DNA of 37,824 nucleotides from Roseibacillus sp. (GCA_028821775.1 JAPKFB010000048.1:1-37824); one strand, 5' to 3'; positions 16,412 to 25,503 are shown, numbered from the stretch's first letter. The notes: generated from the letters alone by a model not told the origin. Program-made: numbers and translations.

Positions 16412-18223
16412 ATGATGAGCTTTCCTCGCCCCCTCCCGCTTCTTGGATTGCTGACCTGCCTCGCAGCGGTGATCGGTCTCACTGGTTGCAAAAAGCCCTT
16501 CAGTGACCGGGCGCAGGATGTGTCCGTCTTTCGGTTCTCCGACAATGGCGCCCCCGTCACCATGGATCCAGTCCAGTCGGCGACCCAGTACGCCAACCTG
16601 ATGACCACCAGCATCTACGATCAGCTCTACGAGTATAAGTATCTCGCCCGGCCCTACGAGCTGAAGCCACGCCTCGCGGAGGCTCTGCCCGAGGTGAGCG
16701 AGGACGGACTGCTCTACACCTTCCGGATCAAGAAAGGAGTCCGCTACTCCGATCACGAGTGCTTCCCCGGCGGGCGCGGCCGTGAGGTGGTGGCGGGAGA
16801 CTTTGTCTACTCCATGAAGCGCATGTTCGACCCCAAGAACCTGCCGCAGGGCGAGTGGCTCTGGCAGGGAAAAATTGTGGGGATGGACGAATGGAAAAAG
16901 ACCGGGGCGGATTATGCGCAATCGATTGAGGGACTCCGCGCTCTCGACGATCACACCATCCAGATCAAGCTCAACAAGCCCTTTCCCCAGCTCACCTACA
17001 CCTTTGCAATGGGCTACTCGTCCTTTGTCCCGCGAGAGGCCGTCGAGCTTTACGGAAAGGAGTTTGGCATCAATCCGGTCGGTAGCGGGCCCTACGTGCT
17101 CAAATCATTTACCACCAAGAAAGCGATCCTGATGAGGAATCCCAACTACCGGGAGGAGTTTTTCAATCTCGAGTATGAGGGCTATGATCCGAAGAAACAG
17201 TCCGGCCTCGGTCTGGAGAAACTCGATGGGAACCGCCTGCCCATCATGGATACTGCCGAGGTCTATTTCATGAAGGAGGAGATGTCGCGCTGGAACTCCC
17301 TCAACAAGGGGACCGAAATCCACTACGGAGTCATCCCGATCGAGCTGACTCACATGGTGACGGAGAACCTGAAACCGCTGAAGCTCAAGCCCGACTACGA
17401 GAAGAAATTCACCGCCATGAATCTTCCCGAGCTGGGGATCGTCTATCTTTACTTCAACATGTCCAATCCGATCATTGGTCATCATCCTGACCCGGAGCAG
17501 AACCGCCGGAATCTGCTGCTGCGCAAGGCAATCCGGGCCGGCTACGATTGGCCTCAGCGGAACCGCCGATATTACAATGGGATCGCCACCATCTTCCCGG
17601 GCACGATCCCGAAGGGGTTGGATGGCTATGATGAGACGCTCGGAAACGAATCCGTCACCCCCGATTACGAACAAGCGAAACGGCATCTCAAGGAGGGCGG
17701 ATGGACTCCGGAGAATCTTCCCGAATTGGACTACAACTCGGTCGCAGGCGTCAGGATGACCCAGCTCTACGAGCAGTTTCGCGGGTGGATGGGGAAAATC
17801 GGGTATCCGCGGGAGAAGATCAAATTCGTCCAGTACGCGACCTTCGGTGATTACAACAAGGCGGTGAAGCAGAAGAATTGCACCTTGATTGGGATGGCGT
17901 GGGGACTGGACTATCCCGACGCGGAGAATGTGCTGCAGCTGTTCTACGGCCCCAACGGCTCCCCGGGATCGAATTCCTCAAATTTCGATGATCCCGAGTA
18001 CAACGAGCTCTTCAAGAAATCCATCGTGATGCAGCCCGGACCGGAGCGGACCGAGATTTATCGGCAACTGAACAAGATGATCGTTGATCAGGTTCCGGCG
18101 ATTTGCGGGCTCTCGAGGAACACCTTGACGGTGTGGCACAAGAATGTGGTCTTCCTGCCGTCCCGCAACCCGCACGGCAGCCTGCTGAAATACGCCTACG
18201 TGTTCGAAGACTCGAAGGACTAA
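16412..18223 (+). CDS. Peptide ABC transporter substrate-binding lipoprotein (SBP_bac_5, OppA/DppA type)
   Basis: This is a 603-residue protein. Two adjacent ATGs (16412 and 16415) could start it. A lipoprotein signal ends in the lipobox L23-T-G-C26, so the mature protein is anchored by C26. The family-5 binding-protein fold covers about residues 70-520: LTTSIYDQLYEY-like N-terminal block (MTTSIYDQLYEYKYL), DGLLYTFRIKKGVRYSD, VVAGDFVYSMKRM, NPVGSGPYVLKSF, LLRKAIRAGYD and MAWGLDYPDAENVLQLFYG. The protein is longer than E. coli DppA or OppA (about 535-545), with insertions in the middle. It should capture oligo- or dipeptides in the periplasm and deliver them to the permeases encoded immediately downstream. 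It is the first gene of a five-gene operon (spacers 8-23 bp). Substrate specificity cannot be read from the sequence; nickel or other ligands are known for this family. Confidence 0.93.
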   Translation: MMSFPRPLPLLGLLTCLAAVIGLTGCKKPFSDRAQDVSVFRFSDNGAPVTMDPVQSATQYANLMTTSIYDQLYEYKYLARPYELKPRLAEALPEVSEDGLLYTFRIKKGVRYSDHECFPGGRGREVVAGDFVYSMKRMFDPKNLPQGEWLWQGKIVGMDEWKKTGADYAQSIEGLRALDDHTIQIKLNKPFPQLTYTFAMGYSSFVPREAVELYGKEFGINPVGSGPYVLKSFTTKKAILMRNPNYREEFFNLEYEGYDPKKQSGLGLEKLDGNRLPIMDTAEVYFMKEEMSRWNSLNKGTEIHYGVIPIELTHMVTENLKPLKLKPDYEKKFTAMNLPELGIVYLYFNMSNPIIGHHPDPEQNRRNLLLRKAIRAGYDWPQRNRRYYNGIATIFPGTIPKGLDGYDETLGNESVTPDYEQAKRHLKEGGWTPENLPELDYNSVAGVRMTQLYEQFRGWMGKIGYPREKIKFVQYATFGDYNKAVKQKNCTLIGMAWGLDYPDAENVLQLFYGPNGSPGSNSSNFDDPEYNELFKKSIVMQPGPERTEIYRQLNKMIVDQVPAICGLSRNTLTVWHKNVVFLPSRNPHGSLLKYAYVFEDSKD

Positions 18224-18239
18224 GACGAACGGAACGACC

Positions 18240-19241
18240 ATGGAGACGCTTCAGTACGCCATCAGAAAGCTGATCTACGCGATCCCACTTCTCTTCGGAG
18301 TGACCTTCCTCAGCTTTATCCTGATGGTCCACTTCGGACCGGATCTCACCTACAGCATCCTCCCGAAGAGCGCCACTCAGGAGCAGATCGAGGAAATTCG
18401 CGCCGAGCTTGGCTACGATCTGCCCTTCCTCCAACGCTACGGAAAGTTCATGAAGGAGGTCGTCACCCTGGATTTTGGTTCTTCGACCTCCTCCGGGGAG
18501 AAGGTCTCCTCGATTCTCAAGAAGGCCGTTCCGGTGTCCTTTCTGGTGGCCCTTCCGGCCTTCATCCTGGCAAACCTCCTGGGGATCCTGCTCGCGCTCT
18601 ACGCGGCGAATCACCGGGGGAGATTCCCCGACAAGGCTGTCATGGTGCTCGCCGCGATAGGCATGAGCATCAGCTACCTGATGGTGGTCATCGCCTTTCA
18701 GCTCATCTTCTGCACAAGTTACGGGCTCAACTGGTTCCCGGTCCAGGGCTGGGTGGAACCTCCCCCCGACTATCCGGACGCCACCGCCGGGGAGATCTTC
18801 TACTACTATTGGTATTACTATTGGTCCTACGTCGCCGTTCCGACCCTCGCGAGCATCTTTGTCGCCCTGGGATACAACACGCGCTTTTTCCGGGCCGTCA
18901 TCGTGGAGGAATTGAACCGGGACTACGTGCGGACCGCGCGTGCCTACGGAGTCCGGAACCGCAAAATCATGATGAAGCATGTTCTCAAGAATGCCATGAT
19001 CCCGATCTCGACCCGCATCATCATCACCCTTCCCTTCGTGGTCATCGCCGGCAACCTGGTGGTGGAGAAATTCTTCGGCATTCCGGGAGTCGGCCTGGTC
19101 ACCTACGACGCGATCACCAACGGAGATCTCCCGATCGTGAAGGCGGTGGTGACCTGCACCGCGGTGCTCTACGTCCTGGCCCTGATCCTGACCGACATCG
19201 TCTACAAGATCATCGATCCGAGAATCTCCTACAGCAAGTGA
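18240..19241 (+). CDS. dppB: Peptide ABC transporter permease (DppB/OppB type)
   Basis: This is a 333-residue inner-membrane protein. The first helix is near residues 10-28 (IYAIPLLFGVTFLSFILMV), followed by a periplasmic loop with LDFGSSTSSGE. Further helices lie at about 98-120, 137-160, 193-215, 260-285 and 300-322. The cytoplasmic coupling loop (EAA motif) is seen as DYVRTARAYGVRNRKIMMKH, where it contacts the ATPases. Length and N-terminal pattern match DppB/OppB; the dpp name is by family, and opp would be equally fair. It starts 16 bp after the receptor gene and is followed 9 bp later by the second permease, so it is clearly in one operon. Confidence 0.93.
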   Translation: METLQYAIRKLIYAIPLLFGVTFLSFILMVHFGPDLTYSILPKSATQEQIEEIRAELGYDLPFLQRYGKFMKEVVTLDFGSSTSSGEKVSSILKKAVPVSFLVALPAFILANLLGILLALYAANHRGRFPDKAVMVLAAIGMSISYLMVVIAFQLIFCTSYGLNWFPVQGWVEPPPDYPDATAGEIFYYYWYYYWSYVAVPTLASIFVALGYNTRFFRAVIVEELNRDYVRTARAYGVRNRKIMMKHVLKNAMIPISTRIIITLPFVVIAGNLVVEKFFGIPGVGLVTYDAITNGDLPIVKAVVTCTAVLYVLALILTDIVYKIIDPRISYSK

Positions 19242-19250
19242 CCCGGAACC

Positions 19251-20168
19251 ATGAGTGAAAAAGAGGTCATCGTCGGAAGAGAGTCGCTCTGGACCAAGAG
19301 CGGGCGCAAGCTGCTGCGCGATCGAGCCGGAGTGGCGGCCATGGTGGTGGTCGGCATCTACGGCATCATCGCCCTGCTGGTCAGCTTTGGAGTCATCGCC
19401 CAGGACTGGGACAAGCTTGGTGAGGAAGGATTTGAAGGAATGTCGGCGGCCCATTGGTTCGGCACCAACATCAACGGACAGGACATCTTCGCCCGCGCCT
19501 TGCAGGGAATCAAAACTGCCTTCCAGGTCGGCGTGGTGGTGGCGATTTCTGCCACCGCGATCGGCGGCATCCTCGGAGCGATTGCCGGATACTTTCACCG
19601 CACCATCGTCGACGAGGTCATCATGTGGATTTACGGCTGTATCGATGCCATCCCGTTCTACCTCTTCGTGGCGGCGGTCGCCTTTGCGCTGAAGGGCGCG
19701 GAATTTACCGTCCCCGTCCTGGATCTGCACATCTCCCTGGCGCCCTACGCGATGCACATTGCCATGATCGCCACCTTCTGGTCCAGCACCTGCCGCATTG
19801 TGCGGGGCGAAGTGATCAAGATTCGCGGCCTCGAGTACATTCAGGCCGCCAAGGCGATCGGGGTGGGTCCCCTCACCATCATTCGCCGCCACGTCATGCC
19901 CAATACCTCCCATCTCCTCCTGGTGCAGTCCACGATTGCGTTTGTCGGTGCGATCAAGAGCGAGGTGATCCTGACCTTCCTTGGCCTCGGAGTCAAAGAG
20001 GGCGTGAGCTGGGGCATTATGCTCTCGGAGTCCATCAATGACGTGTTGCGTGGTCACATGGGGAATTTCCTCGGAGCCTCCGGTTTTCTCTTCGTGCTCG
20101 TGATCGCCTTCAACATGTTCGCCGACGCGCTGCAGGACGCGCTTGACCCCAAGAAAGTCAGCGGTTGA
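19251..20168 (+). CDS. dppC: Peptide ABC transporter permease (DppC/OppC type)
   Basis: This is a 305-residue inner-membrane protein. The N-terminus carries SGRKLLRDRAGVAAMVVVG, the usual cytosolic start and first helix of DppC/OppC. The WFGTNINGQDIFARALQGIK block (compare HPLGTDxxGRDVFSRL) follows at about residues 67-86. The EAA coupling loop is LEYIQAAKAIGVGPLTIIRR. The typical VILTFLGLGVKEGVSWGIML motif lies near residues 240-260. It forms the translocation pore with the preceding permease. The stop at 20166-20168 lies 23 bp before the first ATPase start. Confidence 0.94.
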   Translation: MSEKEVIVGRESLWTKSGRKLLRDRAGVAAMVVVGIYGIIALLVSFGVIAQDWDKLGEEGFEGMSAAHWFGTNINGQDIFARALQGIKTAFQVGVVVAISATAIGGILGAIAGYFHRTIVDEVIMWIYGCIDAIPFYLFVAAVAFALKGAEFTVPVLDLHISLAPYAMHIAMIATFWSSTCRIVRGEVIKIRGLEYIQAAKAIGVGPLTIIRRHVMPNTSHLLLVQSTIAFVGAIKSEVILTFLGLGVKEGVSWGIMLSESINDVLRGHMGNFLGASGFLFVLVIAFNMFADALQDALDPKKVSG

Positions 20169-20191
20169 TCCGTTGGCGAGAATCCCGAACC

Positions 20192-21175
20192 ATGACCGAA
20201 TCCGCCCCCAAGCCCGTTCTCCGGATCCGCGATCTCGTCGTCGAGTTCAAGACTGAGATGGGGGTCATCCGTGCCCTCGACAAGATCAGCTTTGAGGTCA
20301 TGGCGGGGGAATCGCTGGGCATCGTGGGCGAGTCGGGATGTGGCAAATCCGTCACCGCCCTCTCGATCTTGAAATTAATCCCCAGTCCGCCGGGACGAAT
20401 TGCGGAAGGGAGCATCGAGTTGGACGGCATTGAGGTCGTGTCGCAGCCGGAACATGAAATGCGCAAAGTGCGCGGCGCCCTGGCCTCCATGATTTTCCAG
20501 GAGCCCATGACCGCCCTGAATCCCGTGTTCACAATTGGCAACCAAATGGTCGAGGTCATCCGCGTGCACCAGAAGGTGTCGAAAACCAAAGCAAAAAAGC
20601 AGGCCATCGAGATGCTGAGGACCGTGAACATCGAGTCGCCTGAGAAGCGCATCGACCAGTATCCTCACGAATTATCGGGAGGAATGCGCCAGCGCGTGAT
20701 GATCGCAATGGCCCTCTCCTGCAGTCCCAAGCTCCTCATTGCCGACGAGCCCACCACCGCGCTGGATGTCACCGTGCAGGCCCAGGTCATGGAGGAGATC
20801 AAGCGCCTCCAGCAGGAGATGAACATGGGGCTCATCCTGATCACCCACGACCTCGGAGTGATCGCCGAGAGCTGCAGCCGGGTCCTGGTGATGTATTGCG
20901 GCAAGATCATCGAGATGGCCGAAACCGGGGAACTCTACAAGAACCCGCGACATCCCTACACGCGCGGCCTGCTGGATTCGATCCCGCGGGTCCGCAAGGA
21001 GAAGCTCAAGACCCTGCCCACCATCAAGGGCATGGTCCCCGACTTGGCAGACCTGCCCAAGGGATGCCGGTTTGCGGATCGCTGTCCCAAAGTGGAAGAT
21101 CGCTGCCGGACCGAGGAACCCCCACTGGAAGACACCGAAGGCGGTGGCAAGGTCGCCTGTTTCCACCCCAACTAA
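20192..21175 (+). CDS. dppD: Peptide ABC transporter ATP-binding protein (DppD/OppD type)
   Basis: This is a 327-residue protein, the same length as E. coli DppD. The ATG at 20192 is chosen; the frame can be opened earlier only from a TTG at 20165 overlapping the previous stop. Walker A is G46-ESGCGKS-53, the signature is LSGGMRQR, Walker B is LLIADEPTTALD and the H-loop is ITHD. The C-terminal oligopeptide-transporter extension (oligo_HPY) has the cysteine set GCRFADRCPKVEDRC ... ACFHP, which in related proteins binds a 4Fe-4S cluster. It pairs with the second ATPase gene, which starts 8 bp after this stop, to power import. Confidence 0.95.
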   Translation: MTESAPKPVLRIRDLVVEFKTEMGVIRALDKISFEVMAGESLGIVGESGCGKSVTALSILKLIPSPPGRIAEGSIELDGIEVVSQPEHEMRKVRGALASMIFQEPMTALNPVFTIGNQMVEVIRVHQKVSKTKAKKQAIEMLRTVNIESPEKRIDQYPHELSGGMRQRVMIAMALSCSPKLLIADEPTTALDVTVQAQVMEEIKRLQQEMNMGLILITHDLGVIAESCSRVLVMYCGKIIEMAETGELYKNPRHPYTRGLLDSIPRVRKEKLKTLPTIKGMVPDLADLPKGCRFADRCPKVEDRCRTEEPPLEDTEGGGKVACFHPN

Positions 21176-21183
21176 ACGAACCC

Positions 21184-22164
21184 ATGGAAGAGACGCTGGT
21201 ACAAGTGAAGGACCTCAGGACCTACTATCCGATCAAGGGCGGATTGTTGAACCGGCGGGTGGCCGACCTCAAGGCCGTGAACGGGGTCAGCCTCGACATC
21301 CCCACCGGTCAGACCTTTGGTCTGGTGGGAGAGTCGGGCTGCGGAAAATCGACCTTCGGCCGCTCCCTTCTTCGGCTCCAGAAAGTGACCTCGGGCGAAG
21401 TGATCATCGACGGCGAAAATATCCTCTCGCTCGATCGCGCGGGACTCATGAAGGCCCGCAAGGACATGCAGATCATCTTCCAGGACCCGTATGGTTCCTT
21501 GAACCCCAGGATGACTGTCCGCGAGATCGTCCGCGAACCGCTCGACACCCACAAGATCGGCGCCAAGGCGGACCGCAACGGTGAAGTCATGCGTCTCCTG
21601 GAAGTCTGCGGACTGCGCCAGACGGTCGCCGATCGTTACCCTCACGAATTTTCAGGCGGACAACGCCAGCGGGTCGGCATCGCGCGGGCTCTCGCACTCA
21701 AACCGAAATTCATCGTCGCCGACGAGCCGGTCTCCGCGCTCGATGTCTCGGTGCAAAGCCAGATCCTGAACCTGATTGGCGATTTGCAGGAGGAATTTGG
21801 GATCTCCTTTCTCTTCATCTCGCACGACCTCGCGGTCGTGCAACACATCAGTCACGAGGTTGGCGTGATGTATTTTGGCAAGCTCGTCGAGCGCGCTCCC
21901 GCCGAGGAACTGTATTCCTCACCCAAGCATCCTTATACCAAGACCCTGCTGGAAGCGATTCCGCAACCCGATCCCACCCGCAATCGGACCGAGGTCCTTG
22001 TCGGCGGGGATATCCCCTCCCACCTCGACCCACCCAAGGGATGTCCCTTCCAGCCACGCTGTCCCGTCGCCATGCCCGAGTGCGCGGAACGTGAGCCGGA
22101 ACTGAAACCGGTGGACTCCGACGATTGCTCCTCCCGGCACCAGGTGAGCTGCTGGTTGTACTGA
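21184..22164 (+). CDS. dppF: Peptide ABC transporter ATP-binding protein (DppF/OppF type)
   Basis: This is a 326-residue protein starting at the ATG at 21184, 8 bp after the previous stop. Walker A is G49-ESGCGKS-56, the Q-loop is IIFQDPYGSLNPRMT, the signature is FSGGQRQR, Walker B is FIVADEPVSALDVS and the H-loop is ISHD. The C-terminal oligo_HPY extension also carries cysteines (GCPFQPRCP, MPEC, DDCSS, SCWLY). The N-terminal YYPIKGGLLNRRVADLKAV pattern is diagnostic for the DppF/OppF subgroup. It is the last gene of the operon and is followed at once by a hairpin and by the convergent sulfatase gene. Confidence 0.95.
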   Translation: MEETLVQVKDLRTYYPIKGGLLNRRVADLKAVNGVSLDIPTGQTFGLVGESGCGKSTFGRSLLRLQKVTSGEVIIDGENILSLDRAGLMKARKDMQIIFQDPYGSLNPRMTVREIVREPLDTHKIGAKADRNGEVMRLLEVCGLRQTVADRYPHEFSGGQRQRVGIARALALKPKFIVADEPVSALDVSVQSQILNLIGDLQEEFGISFLFISHDLAVVQHISHEVGVMYFGKLVERAPAEELYSSPKHPYTKTLLEAIPQPDPTRNRTEVLVGGDIPSHLDPPKGCPFQPRCPVAMPECAEREPELKPVDSDDCSSRHQVSCWLY

Positions 22165-22166
22165 AC

Positions 22167-22181
22167 GGAAGCCGAGCTTCC
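22167..22181. terminator. Bidirectional hairpin between importer operon and sulfatase gene
   Basis: GGAAGC-CGA-GCTTCC forms a perfect six-pair stem in the 25-bp gap between two convergent genes. There is no strong T-run on either side. Its placement suggests a shared terminator or a block to read-through. Confidence 0.5.
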
Positions 22182-22189
22182 AGAATTGC

Positions 22190-23641
22190 CTATCGTTTCC
22201 GAGCGCTCTTCTTGACCTTCACAATCTCGGGGCGGGTGTACTCCCTGCGGAACTCATCGGTGCGGGCACGCATGCGCTTGAGGACTGCCGCGTGCTCGGG
22301 ATCCTTGGCCAGGTTCTTGATCTGGTCCGGATCGTTCTTGAGATCGTGGAGAAATTCATAGACCGGATCCTGCTCGTAGTAGCGGGCATAGGTGAAGCGC
22401 TCTCCGCGAACACCGCGCCACTTGGGAATCGATTTGTGATTGAAGTGATGCTCGTTGAAGAGATCCGTGCGCCAGGACTTGGGGCTCTGCCCCCGCACGA
22501 TCGGCAGCAGGCTTCTGCCCTGATACTTCTCGGGAACCGCGACTCCCGCGAAGTCCAACATGGTGGCCGGAAGGTCGAGGTTCATCACCATCTGCGAGGC
22601 CGTGCGGTTGCGCTTTTTGTTCCGCAGCCGGGGATCATCGATGATGAGGGGGACCCGAAGCGATTCCTCGTAGTGGCTCCACTTCCCGGCAAAACCGCGG
22701 TCACCCATGTAGTAACCGTTATCAGCGGTGTAGATGATGACCGTGTTCTCGGTAAACTCTTTCTCCTGCAAGGTCTTTTGAACCCGTCCGATCACGCCGT
22801 CCATGCCGGTGAGCATCCGGTAGTAGGCCCGCATGTTCAGTTTGTATTTCTCCGGAGTATCCCAACGCCAGAACCACCGGTCCCGGTTCATCGATTTTCT
22901 CAGGAACTCAGGCTGCATCTCAAAATACTTCGGATCGCCCAGTCGGGGAGCCGCCGGATCGAGGTCGTCATACAGGCCATCCACCGCCTTGGGCCAGGGA
23001 AAGTGACCGATCCCCGGTCGGTGATCTCCGTCCCGGGCGTGCGCAATGTTGAAGCTCATGTAGAGGCAGAACGGTTGATCCTTCGGCTGGGATTCGAGAA
23101 AGGCCACCGACCGATCACCGACCAACTCGGCGGTGTGCCGCTTCGAGCCATCGGCCAGCTTCACATGATGCGGCCCTCCATTGTAGACCTTGTGATCATG
23201 AAACATGCGTCGCAGGGCGACCTCAGTCTTCTCCGCGAACTTGACGTGCTGCTTGCCATAGAAACCGTTCCGGTAGCCCGCCTTGCGAAGCAGGACCGGG
23301 AAGCTGGTATCGACATCCATCTTCTGCAGCGGCGTCGCGGGCCACGGTCCGCCGGTGAAGCCATGGCTCGTCTCGGTCAGACCACTGAAGATCGTCGCCC
23401 GGCTTGCCATGCAGATCGAGGTGTTGACGAACATGTTCTCGAAGCGCACTCCCCGCGCCGCAAGACGATCGACGTTCGGAGTCTTGATCACCGGATGCCC
23501 GGCGCAACCCAGGGTGTCGTTGCGCTGATCATCGACCAGGATGAAGACAATGTTGGGTTTCGTTTCTGCAGGGGCTTCCTGGGCAGCGTGAGCGCCCACC
23601 GCGGAGATCAAGAGGGCGGCAATGGCAAAAGACAGTTTCAT
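22190..23641 (-). CDS. Secreted sulfatase (Cys-type, formylglycine-dependent)
   Basis: This is a 483-residue protein. The ATG at 23641 is chosen because it places the signal peptide first (MKLSFAIAALLISAVGAHA); an upstream extension of the frame is non-coding-like. NIVFILVDDQRNDTLG provides the metal-binding D37-D38. The catalytic motif is C77-M-A-S-R81 in SICMASRATIFSG, where Cys is converted to formylglycine by a sulfatase-modifying enzyme not encoded in this window. FYGKQHVKF and IYTADNGYYMGDRGFAGKW are further active-site blocks, and the WRGVRGERFTYARYYE strand near the C-terminus is typical. It belongs to the iduronate/heparan-type sulfatase branch used on sulfated polysaccharides. Substrate is not readable. 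It converges with the peptide importer and follows the serine dehydratase gene by about 120 bp with a hairpin between, so it is probably separately transcribed. Confidence 0.93.
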   Translation of the reverse strand: MKLSFAIAALLISAVGAHAAQEAPAETKPNIVFILVDDQRNDTLGCAGHPVIKTPNVDRLAARGVRFENMFVNTSICMASRATIFSGLTETSHGFTGGPWPATPLQKMDVDTSFPVLLRKAGYRNGFYGKQHVKFAEKTEVALRRMFHDHKVYNGGPHHVKLADGSKRHTAELVGDRSVAFLESQPKDQPFCLYMSFNIAHARDGDHRPGIGHFPWPKAVDGLYDDLDPAAPRLGDPKYFEMQPEFLRKSMNRDRWFWRWDTPEKYKLNMRAYYRMLTGMDGVIGRVQKTLQEKEFTENTVIIYTADNGYYMGDRGFAGKWSHYEESLRVPLIIDDPRLRNKKRNRTASQMVMNLDLPATMLDFAGVAVPEKYQGRSLLPIVRGQSPKSWRTDLFNEHHFNHKSIPKWRGVRGERFTYARYYEQDPVYEFLHDLKNDPDQIKNLAKDPEHAAVLKRMRARTDEFRREYTRPEIVKVKKSARKR

Positions 23642-23712
23642 GGGATCAGGATGAGTCAGGAGGCAGTTGTGGGTGGGGATGTATGCGTTCAGGGGGGGCA
23701 AGTGCAAGAGGC

Positions 23713-23737
23713 ATCTCTCCGCCCATCGCGGGGAGAT
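23713..23737 (-). terminator. Hairpin between serine dehydratase and sulfatase genes
   Basis: Ten-base arms (23713-23722 and 23728-23737) pair at nine positions with a five-base loop. It lies about 28 bases after the serine dehydratase stop. No long T-run follows, but this is one of the strongest stems in the window. Confidence 0.5.
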
Positions 23738-23764
23738 CGAGAAAATCGTCCGCGGAATCTCGCG

Positions 23765-25387
23765 TCAAACCACCCCTTCGCTCTCTTCCACCGCTTTCAC
23801 CTTCCCGCAATTTCCACACCCACCTGCAAGCTTCGCCTCCAGCGCCTTCGAGGCCGGCGTGATCGCCAACCCCCCGAGTCCCGTGCAACACACTTCGCGC
23901 GGCATGAGATCGCCAACTTCCTTCATCGCGTCGACGACTTCGTCGAAGGGCACAAGATGCAGGAAATCCGCCAAGGCCATGTTGGCCGATGAGAGTGCAT
24001 TGGAGGCCGCCGTCACATTGCGCCCGAGACAGGGAGCCTCCACCCGGTTCGCCAAGGTGTCGCAAGTCATCCCGAAGGAATTCTGCAGTGCCATCGAAGC
24101 ACCTCCGAGCTGTTGTTCGAAGCTTCCCCCCATCATCCCCACGATTCCCGCAGAGGCCATGCTTGCCCCGGATCCACACTCCGCCATGCAGCCAGCGACT
24201 TCCGCCGCGAAGGTGGCGTGGGCCGCGATAAAGACCCCGATCATTCCAGCCGCCAGCATCGCTTCAACACGCTCCTCCCGACTCTTGCCCAGCGCATCGG
24301 CAACCCCGAGCACCGCTCCCGGCAGCGCTCCGCAACTCCCCGCGGTCGGTGCCGCCACGATCACCCCCATCGAACTCTTCATCTCCATCATGGCAGAGAC
24401 ATACATGATGATCCGATTGAGGACATCTCCGGGAACGAGCTCTCCCGCCTTCATCATCTCCTGGAACTTCGGTGACTGTGAGGGCAGGATGCGATCCTGA
24501 AACTTTGTTCCCTGCAGTCCGGTCTGAATCGAGTCCTCCATGATCCCGACCAACCCGCCCATCCGCTCACGCACGTCCTCGACCGTGATGCCTCCGCGTG
24601 CACTTTCGTAGATCGCGCCCAGGTCTCCCAGGCTGAGATTCTCCCCGCTCTCGCTGCGAAACCCTTCCATCTCCGCACAGCGAATCCACGGGACGCTCAA
24701 ATTCTTTCGGGCCAGCACCGGCAGAACCGTCCCCAGCACTCGCACCATGGATACTGCAGGATTGGCGCGCAGTTCGGCCAGCAGATCTTCCTCAAGCGCA
24801 CTGCGACTCTTGATCTCAATCATCACCCCTTCGCGCATCGCACAGGGAATGACATCTTCGAAATCAAAACTCGTCTTCAGCCAGCCCACCAATCCATCGG
24901 CCCCTTGGGGGTCGGATAGAAATACCAGGGTCTCCACATAATCTCCTTCCATCACCACCACGGCCCCCTCGATGTCCTGCACCACGATCATGCCGCCCCC
25001 GGTCGAGATCGCCCTCAGGCTGCGCTCCTCCTCCGCGTTGCGCAGGGTGAGCTTGTAGGTATTGGGATGCTTCGCGCCATAGCTCACGTAGCGAATATCC
25101 ACCGCAATCCCCTCCTTCACGATCTCCTCGCGAAAATCAGGCAAGCGGGCATCATCGGTTTCCCAGCCCATCAACCCACCAAAAAGCCCCAGGTCCGACC
25201 CCTGAGATTCGTGAGTGGTCACCAACGCGCCGTTGGGATCGTATTCCACGATCACTTCCGTCAACTCGCCGCCCATCAAGTCACGCGCCAGCCTCCCAAT
25301 CCGCAAGGCCGCGGCACTGTGGGAACTGGAGGGCCCCCGCATTACGGGGCCCAGGACGTCGTTGAAGATACTTGGAGGAGTGCTCAC
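23765..25387 (-). CDS. sdaA: L-serine ammonia-lyase (iron-sulfur L-serine dehydratase), single chain
   Basis: It converts L-serine to pyruvate and ammonia in the cytoplasm. The beta domain comes first, with SIFNDVLGPVMRGPSSSHSA near the N-terminus, then an ACT-like segment. The alpha domain follows in the second half: KFQEMMKAGELVPGDVL, APTAGSCGALPGAVLG, AAEVAGCMAECGSGASMASA and VEAPCLGRNV. Its cysteines would hold the 4Fe-4S cluster of this class. The C-terminus has an extra CGNCGK motif. The GTG at 25387 (VSTPPSIF) is preferred because family members start just before SIF; this gives 540 residues. ATGs at 25456 and 25483 would add 23-32 unconserved residues. The single-chain length fits the fused type. 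It is divergent from an EamA-type exporter gene and lies near a peptide importer, consistent with amino-acid catabolism. Confidence 0.92.
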   Translation of the reverse strand: MSTPPSIFNDVLGPVMRGPSSSHSAAALRIGRLARDLMGGELTEVIVEYDPNGALVTTHESQGSDLGLFGGLMGWETDDARLPDFREEIVKEGIAVDIRYVSYGAKHPNTYKLTLRNAEEERSLRAISTGGGMIVVQDIEGAVVVMEGDYVETLVFLSDPQGADGLVGWLKTSFDFEDVIPCAMREGVMIEIKSRSALEEDLLAELRANPAVSMVRVLGTVLPVLARKNLSVPWIRCAEMEGFRSESGENLSLGDLGAIYESARGGITVEDVRERMGGLVGIMEDSIQTGLQGTKFQDRILPSQSPKFQEMMKAGELVPGDVLNRIIMYVSAMMEMKSSMGVIVAAPTAGSCGALPGAVLGVADALGKSREERVEAMLAAGMIGVFIAAHATFAAEVAGCMAECGSGASMASAGIVGMMGGSFEQQLGGASMALQNSFGMTCDTLANRVEAPCLGRNVTAASNALSSANMALADFLHLVPFDEVVDAMKEVGDLMPREVCCTGLGGLAITPASKALEAKLAGGCGNCGKVKAVEESEGVV

Positions 25388-25390
25388 CGT

Positions 25391-25418
25391 CTGGAGGGTA
25401 GCGCTGAGCCCCCTCCAG
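25391..25418 (-). promoter_or_regulatory. Hairpin over the ribosome-binding region of the serine dehydratase gene
   Basis: CTGGAGGG and CCCTCCAG (25391-25398, 25411-25418) form a perfect eight-pair stem with a 12-base loop. On the mRNA it ends three bases before the GTG at 25387, and the GGAGGG that could serve as ribosome site is inside the stem. If the GTG is the true start, the fold would limit translation. Confidence 0.4.
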
Positions 25419-25443
25419 ATCAAGAGCTCTGCTTGAGGAACCG

Positions 25444-25474
25444 CAGTATACAGCATCCCATGAACAGTATACAG
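25444..25474. promoter_or_regulatory. Direct repeat CAGTATACAG x2, 21 bp apart, between divergent genes
   Basis: The 10-mer CAGTATACAG occurs at 25444-25453 and again at 25465-25474. The start-to-start distance is 21 bp, two helical turns, so both copies face the same side of the DNA. Each has a palindromic GTATAC core. They sit between the divergent serine dehydratase and exporter genes. Read on the minus strand each copy contains TATACT, close to a -10 box. A regulator binding site controlling both genes is plausible. Confidence 0.45.
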
Positions 25475-25503
25475 ACCCAGCACCGTCCACCTCTCACGGC
25501 CCG

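Noticed and set aside
18012..20057. A 681-codon open frame on the minus strand, antisense to the peptide importer genes
   Set aside because: It is rich in His, Asp, Gly and Arg with no domain, and lies wholly opposite three clear transporter genes. Such frames are expected in GC-rich coding DNA.
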